19,561 bases of DNA from Roridomyces roridus (GCA_029378245.1 JARKIF010000423.1:1-19561); one strand, 5' to 3'. Positions 9,503-17,751 are shown, counted from the stretch's first letter. Notes: generated by a model not told the origin, from the sequence alone. Program-made: numbers and translations.

Positions 9503-10602
9503 TGAAACGGTGCACTAGGGTGCGGCCGTGAAATAGAAACTCTGAGTAGTATCGAATGTAGTGAGATAACTCAACCACAAACTCAACCACTAATCAATCT
9601 AAATCTCAACCAATCCAATGCTCGTGTGTGTGTGTTCGGGGTAGTAGGACAGGCGTCTCGTCCGTCAAAACCTCGGTACAACGTCAAAGGTAACTCTCGG
9701 GGGTTCAAGCTCGTCGTGTCCGAACGCGCAGTCTCAAGCTAACTAGCCGGGGCTCAGTCAAACTCTGGTCTCTAGGTTGTGTTCTGAGCAATTTATTGTC
9801 CGCACTGGTCTCACAGATTGGAGGGGTAAAATCTACTACTGTACATGCTGTTTTGCTATGGCTTTTATACATTTTGCGGACTGAAGAATATATATGGTAT
9901 CTGTGATGCCAAGGCCTCGTCTGGCCAATGGCATAGCTCTCATTCCTCTTTCTGATCAGTTCGTCAGGATTGCGTGCTTGATGCCTCAGTCAGCCGTCGA
10001 TCCTCACGTGCTGCCGGAAGTTCCAGAACGCTCCATCGGTTTATCTCTTTCCCTCTCAGACTGGCCGGAGGTTTCCTTCTGCCTTAGATGCCTGAACCAG
10101 TCTGCCGGGGGCTTGCTAGGCAGGTAATCAACCCGCCCGAGCCTCATCATCGATAATTGTGTCTCGGTTGGCTTTGGAGCCGGTGATGCCGGAAGTCGGC
10201 ACTCGCGGCTTGTCAAACTTCTCTTTCTCAGTATCTCTGATATGTCTCCGGCAGACGTTTCCTGACGTCCGGCCCCTACGTGCGTGCCTGAATGGTTGGG
10301 TAATGCAACATTCGTAATAGTCTGGTCTGATCTCCCCGGGTTCAACTCCCGGTGAGTACGGTTCGAGTATTGTCTCTGTTGGTAGGTGGGACGGGCAGTC
10401 CCTTCTGATCCTCTTGGTTACTCTCGGGCAGTAGTACACAGTCGTCAACTAATTCCCAAAGCCCTTGAGTTTAATACACTGCCCCGAGGCGGACATGTAC
10501 CCTCAACATTGATGTTATGCCTCACTGTTCCCGGGACTTGCTTGTAAGCTGGAAACACGATATTTCGTAAATTCCCGGCGTGTAAAAGTACACTGCTTAT
10601 CA
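9503..10602 (-). mobile_element. Probable solo LTR in antisense orientation, nested in hAT-like element
   Basis: The segment begins TGAAACGG and ends TTATCA, and is flanked by ACGA on both sides (9499-9502 and 10603-10606). Removing it and one copy of ACGA restores the motif CTACGAATATG typical of the surrounding hAT arms. On the minus strand there is a TATA box GTATAAAAGC (9861-9870) and, about 70 bases downstream, AATAAA (9792-9797), the order expected in an LTR promoter/R region. Minus-strand open frames here (10004-10448) have no protein-like features. The ends are weaker than those of the first LTR (4-bp duplication, inverted ends only TGA/TCA with partial extension), so the boundaries may be off. 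Confidence 0.55.
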
Positions 10603-10694
10603 ACGAATATGATATGGGCCTGGATGGAGGCTACGATATGAATATGACTACGATACGGGAAATCCCGTATTCGTAGCGTATTTGGCCAGCACTA

Positions 10695-11075
10695 TTTCTG
10701 TCAGCGACAGCACCTAGTAGGCTGACTTGCTGTTGTGTCATGAAACCAGCGCTTCCCGTTGATCCGGTGATCCACCATCACCGCTATCAATTCTCGATCA
10801 CGACAAAGATCAAGGCATCACACCACAATATGTTCGGTCTACGCACGGTACTCACCTATCTACGAATGGTAGGATACCGCCTGCCCAGGCAAGGAGGGGA
10901 TTACCCTACAGGGAGCTCCCACTCAGGACACGAAGGGACAGAAGTACATGCCCGGCGTAGCATGGGTTCTTGGTATAGAACCCAATGCGCAGTGTTAGAA
11001 CCCGATGAGGGGGGAAACACATGTCAACCAGTGATCCCTCGGCAAGGGATCATGATGCATATTAGGGAGGACGAT
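10695..11075. other. Unassigned stretch with small inverted repeats
   Basis: I see no supported gene. A plus-strand frame from 10740 stays open for 159 codons, but its sequence lacks any protein-like pattern and runs into an LTR-like repeat. Several small inverted repeats occur: CTGTC/GACAG at about 10698-10710, GGGTTCT/AGAACCC near 10964-10983, and GATCCCT/AGGGATC at about 11033-11051. The stretch probably belongs to the same decayed retroelement as the inverted copies that follow. Confidence 0.4.
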
Positions 11076-11799
11076 CATGGTTACACACAGGGCCACAGGG
11101 GTGGCTCCACCGGGACTCTATTGAGTCAGGAGGATATTAAGGGACAGGGTCCGATCACACAGGAGCGGACTCCTGATGAGGTTACTATATATTGTTGGGT
11201 AGAATCTCCTGTACAGTAGATTCTACCTCGTCTAATCTCCAGCGCTACTTTGGCTTACGGGTTACCTTATCCTCTCTCACGGTTACAACCCGACTCGCCA
11301 ATCCGCCAAGACTCAACTTGTCTCGTTGTGCTCGACTCGTCTCTTCTCGACATTCTCGAGCTCGCCGACCTTCTCGCCGTACCCGGCCGCGTCTGATCCG
11401 ATCACCCGGCAAGCCGGCCTAGACGCTGTCGTTGACATGTTGGAATGGATCACACGGAACATAGCTCTGAAGCTCAGCCGGGTACGACAAGAAGCAGAGA
11501 GGTTTGAGGTTGGTACTCGAGAGACAAGCCCAACACCTAGTGGTGCGAGTCGGGTTATAGGTCCCCCATAGATAGAGTGTGTCGAGTTGTTAACCAGCAG
11601 GCCAGAGTATCACTGGAGATTAGACGAAGTCAAATCTAATGTACATGAGATTCTACATAGAATTATAGTGTCTTTGCCATGAGTCGACTCCTGTGCAATC
11701 AATCCCTGTTCCTTAATTCTCTCCTAGTCCAACTTCGAATATAGTCTCGGAGTGATCGTCCCTAGGGTCTCAGGATGATTGTCCCGGTGTGCAACCATG
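11076..11799. repeat. Two diverged LTR-like copies in inverted orientation
   Basis: The forward arm (about 11076-11400) and the reverse complement of the right arm (about 11799 back to 11475) run through the same series of landmarks: CATGGTTACACAC versus CATGGTTGCACAC, ATATTAAGGGACAGG versus GAATTAAGGAACAGG, ATCACACAGGAGCGGACTC versus ATTGCACAGGAGTCGACTC, GTAGAATCTC, CTCGTCTAATCTCCAG versus TTCGTCTAATCTCCAG, ACCCGACTCGC, and TCGCCGTACCCGGC versus TTGTCGTACCCGGC. By eye the identity is roughly 70 percent with small gaps. The arms face each other across about 75 bases. A TATA-like TACTATATATTG lies in the left arm at 11183-11194. They are most likely two LTRs or LTR fragments of one family. Confidence 0.7.
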
Positions 11800-11886
11800 C
11801 AGGAAGAAGATACTGATGAAGAAGTCGGTATACTCGTCATTGTCAAAAGTGACCGGAAATTGATTCCTATCATTTGATGCGCCCCA

Positions 11887-12126
11887 TCATATGGCTTGCG
11901 CTGACATTGGAAGACAGTATGGCTTCTTTCCAGTCCAATCCCAAAGTTGATTCACATGAATTGCCCCAATGGTGCCGGAATACAAGCTTTTAAAGTTGTC
12001 TTGCAGTGATTTTGTGAGCAGAAATGACCAAAAGTCAAAGAAAATGTCTTGTGCCGTGCTCCATGCACTGAATCTACCCCAAAGTTTTGTTGCACAACAA
12101 ACTTGAGTATCTTCTCTAGCTGACAA
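11887..12126 (-). CDS. Hypothetical short coding-like fragment
   Basis: An open frame of 79 codons on the minus strand contains a plausible globular segment (DIFFDFWSFLLTKSLQDNFKS, then HVNQLWDW). A second minus-strand frame over the same bases is also open and protein-like, so at least one may be an old exon that has shifted. I do not recognise either. There is no clear promoter or splice signal, and the left neighbour is a decayed LTR. It may be a gene remnant or a chance frame. Confidence 0.25.
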   Translation of the reverse strand: MSAREDTQVCCATKLWGRFSAWSTAQDIFFDFWSFLLTKSLQDNFKSLYSGTIGAIHVNQLWDWTGKKPYCLPMSAQAI

Positions 12127-12141
12127 GAACTTCTGTTCACA

Positions 12142-12435
12142 TCAGGTCATCCAGAATTGGTAGTAAAAACAGCTGAACAATTCGGCAGCGAATTGTTGGA
12201 CATGGTGGATTTATCCATGAACCCAGGGGCTTCACTTGATCTGAAACTTGGTGGGGGCACTCTATTCAATGTCCCCTCAATATTAAATGAGCTGAAAATC
12301 CATTTGAGATTGCCTCAAGTGCTTGAATCAACATTTTGGACTCACGCCGGTTTGGGTTGTTGTTGTCAGTGTTCAACCTTTCTTGAAACCCCTTGGTGTT
12401 GCCTGTACAGTTGTACTCACCACTTCCGGTGTTAA
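12142..12435 (+). pseudogene. Hypothetical coding-like fragment, probably frameshifted
   Basis: The plus strand reads HPELVVKTAEQFGSELLDM, then a segment ending LGGGTLFNVPSILNELKIHL, a convincing soluble-protein pattern that holds to about 12345. After that the same frame becomes Cys-rich and unnatural, while the next frame (about 12323-12577) becomes more natural (PFLKPLGVACTVVLTTSG). This suggests one frameshift near 12345. No family is recognised. Its start may lie in a lost upstream exon, as no convincing ATG precedes HPEL. Confidence 0.35.
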
Positions 12436-12633
12436 GGACACTGTTAGCCCTATGAACACCATAAACTTGCAGAATCATGGAAAAAGTTCTGGCCATCATA
12501 CATGCAAGTCACACAGAGTGACACAGGAGAAGGCTGGAAAGTCGCGTACATATCAAGGTCGTGTCGTTCTCACGTGATCGAGAAGAAAGAAAGACTTGGA
12601 TGGGAACGGCTAACAAAGAGAACAAAGAAATTG

Positions 12634-12680
12634 GTGAATGCATGGTGAATGCATGCCGCATGCATGCCGTATGCATTGAA
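12634..12680. repeat. Cluster of ATGCAT / GCATGC palindromes
   Basis: Within about 45 bases ATGCAT occurs four times, in GAATGCATGG, GAATGCATGC, GCATGCATGC and GTATGCATTG, overlapping GCATGC palindromes. Such alternating purine-pyrimidine palindromes can be protein-binding sites or simple-sequence growth. It lies at the 3' end of the minus-strand open frame 12570-13028, where it gives the unnatural HAACIHHAF residues, so the real coding sequence probably ends before it. Confidence 0.6.
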
Positions 12681-13028
12681 TGGAAAGCCAGGCCTTTTGC
12701 CCCCTGTGTCATCTACCACAATGGAATCAGACCTGTGCTCAAGATGGTAGATCAACGCACCAGTCTTCTTGTCGTAACGTGCAGAGTCGCTCTGTACTGC
12801 AGCCGCTTTTGCGGCTTCTTTGCGAGCTTTCGATTCTTTTACAATACTAGAACTAGATGAGAGCCGAGTCAAACCGGAGAAGAAGAACGTACTCGGTGAT
12901 CCGGGCAACCTCATCGAAATAGGCTTGTAGTTCTTGAGGTGCTTGACGCGCGAGAGGTCGTAAGTGAAAGTGACGGCGGTTCGGTCTTCAGCAGCTTCAC
13001 GTGCCAGCAGGCTGTACAAGAGCCCCAT
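12680..13028 (-). CDS. Hypothetical protein fragment, minus strand
   Basis: The minus-strand frame begins with ATG at 13028 (MGLLYSLLAREAAEDRTAVT) and includes YDLSRVKHLKNYK and a Lys/Ala-rich helical part, ESKARKEAAKAAAVQSDSAR, then YDKKTGALIYHLEH. The overlapping minus frame reads LQAYFDEVARITEYVLLLRF over the middle part, so a short intron or a shift may switch frames there. Upstream on the same strand another frame reads GGFIDCDGLVEEDEQKRQM (about 13040-13100), perhaps an earlier exon. I do not recognise the product. Its exon structure cannot be decided from this sequence alone. Confidence 0.35.
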
Positions 13029-13329
13029 GGTAGTATGTGTGTCATCTGCCTCTTCTGCTCATCCTCCTCGACAAGCCCATCACAGTCAATGAATCCACCA
13101 CAGCACGGCGACTCAGCGCGGGGAGTTCGGTTGAAGACCCAGAAAGCAGCTCAAGCAGTATCAGACATGCTGCTACTCGAAGGCGGCGCAGCGGCCTGCA
13201 TGAAGTGCTCTACTGCAGCAGCGGCAGCCTCCAGCGTCACTCTGAGCTGCGCAGAGGCTTGTATCTATCGGAGCAGATAAAGGACTTGATTGGGCATGGA
13301 ATGACCAGCAGAAAACACCGCTTGAGGAT

Positions 13330-13469
13330 TCAATCCCACTTGAATCTGTCCGCCCCCGCCCCCGCTTGTCGTCTGCGACCTCGAACTCGGCTCGCAGCCT
13401 CACGTTCTCCTCCTCCGCCTTCTTACCTCGCGCCTCGAGATCGGCTATGTATTTGGGACCGCCGCACAC
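13330..13469 (-). CDS. Possible exon with leucine-zipper-like coiled coil
   Basis: The minus strand encodes YIADLEARGKKAEEENVRLR followed by AEFEVADDKRGRG. The spacing of Leu, Ala and Val and the EEENxRLRAE pattern are similar to the zipper part of fungal bZIP proteins. No basic DNA-binding region (NxxAAxxxR pattern) can be found upstream, so bZIP identity is not shown. The segment may belong to the same broken gene as the pieces at 12680-13028 and 13790-14030. After about 13330 the frame turns into Ser/Cys-rich sequence of doubtful coding value. Confidence 0.3.
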
Positions 13470-13789
13470 GTTACTCGCGCTGCATAGTGAGGGAGCGCGT
13501 GGCTGGATTGTATGGTCTGGTTTGCGGCCCTCTGGGCATGGTGATGGGCGGAAGAGAGAAGCGATGTGTTACACTCTATGTACTTTTTGATCCGCCTTCC
13601 TTGTTCCCGACGTCATCAATCCGACCCGCCTCAGAGTCTCCGTCCTGCTCCCAGTGCATCCTCCGCACAACGCAACACAAGTCAAAGTTACCAACACAGG
13701 CACCTCAAGCATCGTCACGGCAAGGGCCTCTCCCAACAGCATGAGTTCTCACTCGCGAAATCGAGATCAAAGTGCGTTTTGCAGGTGAT

Positions 13790-14030
13790 CGCTGCAACGC
13801 ATTCTGGATTTTTTCGGCATCGGTTCCCCGGCTCCAGCGCTGCGGCAGCGCAATGGTATGTTGTCCTCGATAAAGTCCAAATAGATCCCGGCAAAGAGTT
13901 TCTCCAGCTTGCTCCATGGGCTTGGGCTTTTTCAGATTGCCGTGTCGGGACACGCCCGGTACATACCATCTTGCACCTTGTCGATGGCGTGCTCGCAGTG
14001 CCTTACATGCCCTCCGCCCACCACTAACAT
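13790..14030 (-). CDS. Hypothetical coding-like exons, minus strand
   Basis: From ATG at 14028-14030 the minus strand reads MLVVGGGHVRHCEHAIDKVQ, then meets a canonical donor GTATGT (13961-13966). About 40 bases further there is a CTGA branch-like site and an AG. Beyond that a frame with strong GC at third positions reads WSKLEKLFAGIYLDFIEDN and IPLRCRSAG. The two pieces may be exons of one gene, but the reading frame after the junction depends on which AG is used. I do not recognise the protein. The gene would diverge from the MFS pseudogene that starts to the right. Confidence 0.3.
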
Positions 14031-14242
14031 GAAGGACGGATGACTCAAGCCCACCGACTCACGACCTCGGCTTGCTGCCCATAGTACCTAGACGACTGCG
14101 ACACGACCCTGACAAGCCCTCCGCTTGGATCGCTCTTGAACATCTTTTTTGGCTTTGCTAGCACGTTTATGGTGGCGAACTTGTATTACTGCCAGGTGAG
14201 CATCTTTGCCGCTCATTTTCAATGCCGCTGACAATTCCGTAG

Positions 14243-14252
14243 CCTCTGCTAA
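14243..14252 (+). other. Ten-nucleotide micro-exon of the MFS gene
   Basis: The preceding exon ends in TACTGCCAG (YCQ). A GTGAGC...CCGTAG intron (14196-14242) follows, then CCTCTGCTAA, then a GTGAGT...ATCCAG intron (14253-14297), then TCCAATTC. Joining the 10 bases with the flanking exons gives YCQ-PLL-I-QFSDSFG, the sequence expected after helix 1 in this permease type. Skipping the 10 bases would lose PLL and shift the frame. Introns of 47 and 45 bases are at the short end of normal for basidiomycetes. Confidence 0.75.
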
Positions 14253-15308
14253 GTGAGTCTGACAATTTTTTTCATTCGCCGTCTAAATGGTATCCAGTCC
14301 AATTCTCCGACTCATTTGGGGTTTCTTATGAGCAGGTGTCCCGTATTCCAACACTTCTCCAAGCGGGGTACGTTATACAATTAACCACGCCACCCGATTC
14401 TGAACTCTTGATGCAGATACGCAGTCGGCATCATTCTTATATCACCTCTGGGAGACCTTGTCCGTCGGAGAGGGCTCATCATCCTCCCGGCACTCGTCTC
14501 CGCATTCCTGACAGTCGGACTCGCTGTAACCCCGAACTTCGTCGCTTTGAGGCCCTCTGTTTCCTCGTTGGAGTCGTGTCCGTGACTCCCCAAATTATGA
14601 TTGTCAGCTCTTCTCTTCTTGCACGCCATCTATTTCTGGACCATAACCAGCCTCTTGCCGCCGACCTCGCTCCCCCAGAGCGACGTGCAGCGGCCATGTC
14701 CCTCATAATCTCGGGCCTGCTGTTCGGAGTCCTCCTAGCCTGCATTCTAGCCGGAATAATCCCACAATTCGTCACCTGGCGGGTCATGTACTAAATGGCC
14801 ATCGGCGTCCAAGTCCTCGTCTTCATCACCAGCTACTTTGTCATCCCCGACTACCCAGCCAAAAACAGCGACATCACCTACCTCGAGATTCTCCGCACTA
14901 TGGCTCGCTTCGCTTACACCGAACCGATCCTCATACAAGCCTGCCTCGTCAACCTCGCCTCTTGCGCGTGCTTTACAAACTTCTGGGTAACACTCACCTT
15001 CCTCCTCGGCGGGCGCCCTACCACTACTCCACCCTGGCCATCGGGCTCTTCGGGCTCATGGGCATCTTTGGGGTGGCCCTCGGTCCACTTGTAGGGAGGG
15101 CCATCGACATGTTGATCCCGTGGTACGCCTCGTCATCGCCGTGCTCGCGCTCTCCTGCTTCCAAGCCAAGTGGGTGCCGGAAATGTGCACATAGCGGCGG
15201 CGGTGGTGGTTATCATGGGACTCGACGTGTTCCGCCAGATGCTCGAGATGTCTCTCGCCAGCTCGGTTTTCAGGTGTGTGCCAAATGACGCTGGAAATGA
15301 CCGTGTAT

Positions 15309-15428
15309 GCCACGGCGGGCAAACACCGGCGCACGCCAAGGTGGCGTGCCCTTAACCACGAACAAAGGAAATTGACCTTCATTAAGGGCACGTCCCCTTG
15401 GCGTTCCCTGGCCTTTGTCCGTCGTGTC
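15309..15428. mobile_element. Foldback (MITE-like) sequence inside an intron of the MFS pseudogene
   Basis: The left arm 15309-15355 and the right arm 15382-15428 are inverted copies, with the inner 23 bases matching at about 20 positions (ACGCCAAGGTGGCGTGCCCTTAA against TTAAGGGCACG...CTTGGCGT) and the outer parts at roughly 75 percent. The loop is 26 bases. The intron that holds it is 173 bases, against 45-50 for its neighbours, so the extra length is about that of the foldback. No convincing target duplication is visible, and terminal ends are approximate. Confidence 0.65.
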
Positions 15429-15816
15429 CGCTCATCTGAATTACAGCATATCCGTCGCCGCCCGCGCCCGTCTCAACGCCCTCTTTGTCCTCTCGGTAAG
15501 TTCGCCTCTTCCTTCTCGAATCACTCAGCCCTTAGATGCATTCCAGCTCTTCATCGGCCAAATCATGGGCACCGCCGCCGGCACCAAAGTCTTCACAACC
15601 TACGGCTGGCGCGCCGCCGCTGCCTTCAACCTTGGGTTATACGCGTGGATCCTCGTCGTAATCATGCTCCGTGGCCCGCATTGTGAGAGGTATACGTGGT
15701 TTGGGTATCAAGGTGGGTGGGAGGCTAGGAAGAGTGTTGTTGAGGCTTGGAAGAAACGTGCTGCGGCGGAGGCGGCGGCGGAGAGGGATGGGAGAGGAGG
15801 ACACGGTGATACGCAG

Positions 15817-17141
15817 TGTCATGCGCACTAGTGTATAGTAGATAGCTCGAGTAGGTAATGTCCTAGAAGTAGACCGCGAAGCGATACAACTCCACAACAC
15901 ACTAACCACACAACACACACACACACACACAATTCCTTGACTAGCACGCTGACACCTAACGGTTGAGTTCGGGGTCGTCTGAAGTATACAGATAAGACTG
16001 ATACTCCGCGGTTTGGTTCTCGGAAGCTTGTAGGTTGATTCTCGAGGGTTCACACCAAGTTCAAATGTCTTTGAACTAAGAGGAATCTTGACTGATTTGT
16101 AGACTACTCACAACGAACACAAGGTTACGATGTTAAAGGTTTATATTTTATTGACCGGAAACACAATATCCAAAACACCAATACAACTTCGATACAACAC
16201 GAAGAGGAACTATAGCACAGAGGGCAACCGACTACCCCTTAAGTATGTTACTATAGCTGACCCAAGTTGAACCGGAGCTCGGGTGCCTTTGATATTGCGT
16301 CTAAGCTAAGAGAAATGATACAACAAATCTCCGCGGAAGTCACAAGACTGCACTATAACCACAGATCAAGCTTCGACCCAATGTCTAGGCAAGAAGGCGT
16401 ACAATGCAATGCTGCAAGGGCGGGATCTACAGGCCTTATATACTCCCTATGATCTGATGATAACTACTATTACGCGCCTGCCATCCCTATTTCCGTACTT
16501 TCCCTATAACTCTAGGTGTCCTGTCACCTATATTACATCCCCTCGAACCGCTTCAGTGGTCCTGTTGCCTATGTTGCTGCTTGGCCCGTCTGATCGGCGG
16601 TTATGCCGTCTTGGCATTCGAGCCGATTGGCCTGGTAATTTGGTTCCGTTGTTTCATTACACTCTCCTGCTGAGCCAGCGCTCATTATGACTATAGCCCT
16701 CAACCCAGGTCCATAAATAACCTCGGTCCGCCATCGTCATTCAAGGCTTACTCCTGGCAGATTCTGTCAGATGCGATCATCGCTCTGATCGCCTGCCGTG
16801 ATTCCGCCGCTTTCCATGATCATGATCGTACTTTGATCAGTTCTCGATCATACTAGTGTCCCTGCGTGAGTTCGACTCGCCCACTTGTCATTGCTTTTCT
16901 GGAACGAATGGTAGTATTTCCTCCAACTCGCTACACGAGCCACTCTGTTGTATACATATATACAGACTTATACCGGTCCCCGCGAACCTTGTCATAATAG
17001 TACTGCGCATCCACGCAACCTTCGTCTTTGCTCTGTAGCTAGTCTAGCTCATTTCTGAATACACCTGGCTTGGTATATCTCCTTGGGTATGGTATCTCCA
17101 CAAGTAGTAGTCCCTGCGAACCGCCTATTGGAGTCACTACA
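15817..17141 (-). mobile_element. Probable LTR in antisense orientation next to the MFS 3' end
   Basis: On the minus strand the block starts TGTAGTGACTCC (17130-17141) and ends GCGCATGACA (15817). It contains a TATA box (TATATAAGG, about 16433-16443) followed by AATAAA at 16147-16152, and a layout much like the antisense LTR at 9503-10602: both have a TTCGGGGT...GGGTTCA segment between the polyadenylation signal and a CA-rich part. No matching target duplication was found (CGCAG on the left, ACCGA on the right), so either boundary could be wrong; the left end may overlap the last MFS codons. No internal retrotransposon domain is adjacent. Short plus-strand frames here are not genes. Confidence 0.5.
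15913..15930. repeat. (AC)9 microsatellite
   Basis: Nine perfect AC dinucleotides lie in a longer A/C-rich patch that starts at about 15895. The antisense LTR at 9503-10602 has a related but shorter GT run at the equivalent place (9617-9627). Confidence 0.9.
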
Positions 17142-17147
17142 ACCGAC

Positions 17148-17518
17148 CACTTCAATAGGCAACGGCACGGGTACGGGTAACCCGCAGGGTAGACGGGTTT
17201 ACCGCCGCGGGTACGGGTACGGGTAGCCGAGCTGGATACCCGTGACCCGCGGGTAAGCCGCCAAGCCGGGAAACCTGCCGTATTGAGCGGAGGGTGATTT
17301 CAAACGGTAAGCATGTTGATTCACCATCTCGAACATTGAACAGTATCAATTGAACCACAAAAATTCCTTTCGGCACCAAACTGCCGCCATCTCGGCCACC
17401 AACCCGCGGGTAACCCGTACCCGTACCCGCGGCTATGGGTACACAGCCACCGCGGGTACGGGTACGGGTAGACTCCCACATACCCGCGGGTTTACCCGTG
17501 CCGATCCCTACACTTGAA
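17148..17518. mobile_element. hAT-type MITE with GGGTACGGGTA subterminal repeats
   Basis: The element 17156-17510 (355 bp) starts TAGGCAACGGCACGGGTA and ends with the inverse of TAGGGATCGGCACGGGTA, 15 of 18 matching. It is flanked by CACTTCAA (17148-17155) and CACTTGAA (17511-17518), an 8-bp duplication with one mismatch. TAGGG-type ends and 8-bp duplications fit the hAT superfamily. Each half carries several GGGTACGGGTA, CCGCGGGTA and ACCCGTACCC motifs in both orientations, a pattern expected of subterminal transposase-binding sites. The centre (about 17270-17400) is unique sequence without a coding frame. It sits six bases from the end of the neighbouring LTR. Confidence 0.85.
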
Positions 17519-17751
17519 CGAATAGCCAAGCGTAGTGTACTGACGACTTGTACTTGTCTCATTAATACACGAATAGCGATGCAGAGCTCAGTCCTATCCC
17601 TTATCCCCTACTCTGTCAAGAGGAGGGTTCTGTGGGGCTGAAATGTTCTGATCTCCCGCAAAACTCATGCGATCAATTTGTACTTGTTTGTACAACGGAC
17701 TAAGCGGGCAATGGTAATGCATGATGATGCATGATCTGTGTACTCCCAAGT
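17519..17751. other. Unassigned stretch
   Basis: I see no gene, repeat or signal that I can support, apart from two close ATGCATGATG/ATGCATGATC copies at about 17718-17735. Confidence 0.5.

Larger units (their letters stand above)
8193..10694. mobile_element. hAT-like non-autonomous DNA transposon with nested LTR insertions
   Basis: The left end reads TAGTGCTGGCCAAA (8193-8206) and the right end at 10681-10694 is its exact reverse complement, a 14-bp perfect terminal inverted repeat. Both ends are flanked by the same 8 bases, TTTCTGTC (8185-8192 and 10695-10702). An 8-bp duplication and short inverted ends are the marks of the hAT superfamily. Next to the ends and inside lie repeated GAATATATTC and TACGCTAC/TACGATATG motifs (8215-8240, 9040-9120, 9435-9505, 10605-10680), and a near-palindrome around TACGGGAAATCCCGTA at 10655-10670. 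No transposase is recognisable. After removal of two nested LTRs about 0.65 kb of the element itself remains. Confidence 0.85.
14066..15831 (+). pseudogene. MFS permease, intron-containing pseudogene
   Basis: This is a fungal major facilitator superfamily permease of the 12-helix type; the substrate is unknown. Landmarks are RRLRHDPDKP (14090), ANLYYCQ, PLLIQFSDSFGVSYEQVSRI, GDLVRRRG at the loop between helices 2 and 3, LAADLAPPERRAAAMSLI, the WRVMY/MAIGVQ region, PDYPAKN, IGLFGLMGIFGVALGPLVGR, RARLNALFVL, IGQIMGTAAGTKVF, and the C-terminal GPHCERYTWFGY and GGWEARK. Apparent introns are 14196-14242, 14253-14297, 14368-14416, 14603-14650, 15274-15446 and about 15496-15546. Lesions are single-base losses near 14120, 14545, 15015, 15132 and 15167 and a TAA at 14792-14794 where Tyr (TAC) is expected. 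The first exon and start codon are not visible. No function is expected. Confidence 0.88.

Noticed and set aside
10740..11219. 159-codon plus-strand open frame
   Set aside because: No protein-like pattern, and its 3' half is the left LTR-like arm of the inverted pair.
11193..11535. Candidate LTR bounded by TGTTGGG and CCCAACA
   Set aside because: Flanks TATAT and CCTAG do not match, and the segment spans the centre of the inverted pair, so the ends are chance.
11326..11571. 81-codon open frame suggestive of a gag-like N-terminus
   Set aside because: It crosses from one inverted arm into the other and has no conserved motif.
13037..13744. 235-codon plus-strand open frame
   Set aside because: Composition is Ser/Arg/Pro-rich without domain, and the minus strand is more protein-like over the same bases.
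17160..17510. Telomere-like repeat from GGGTACGGGTA motifs
   Set aside because: Motifs occur in both orientations, are not TTAGGG arrays, and are enclosed by inverted ends and an 8-bp duplication.
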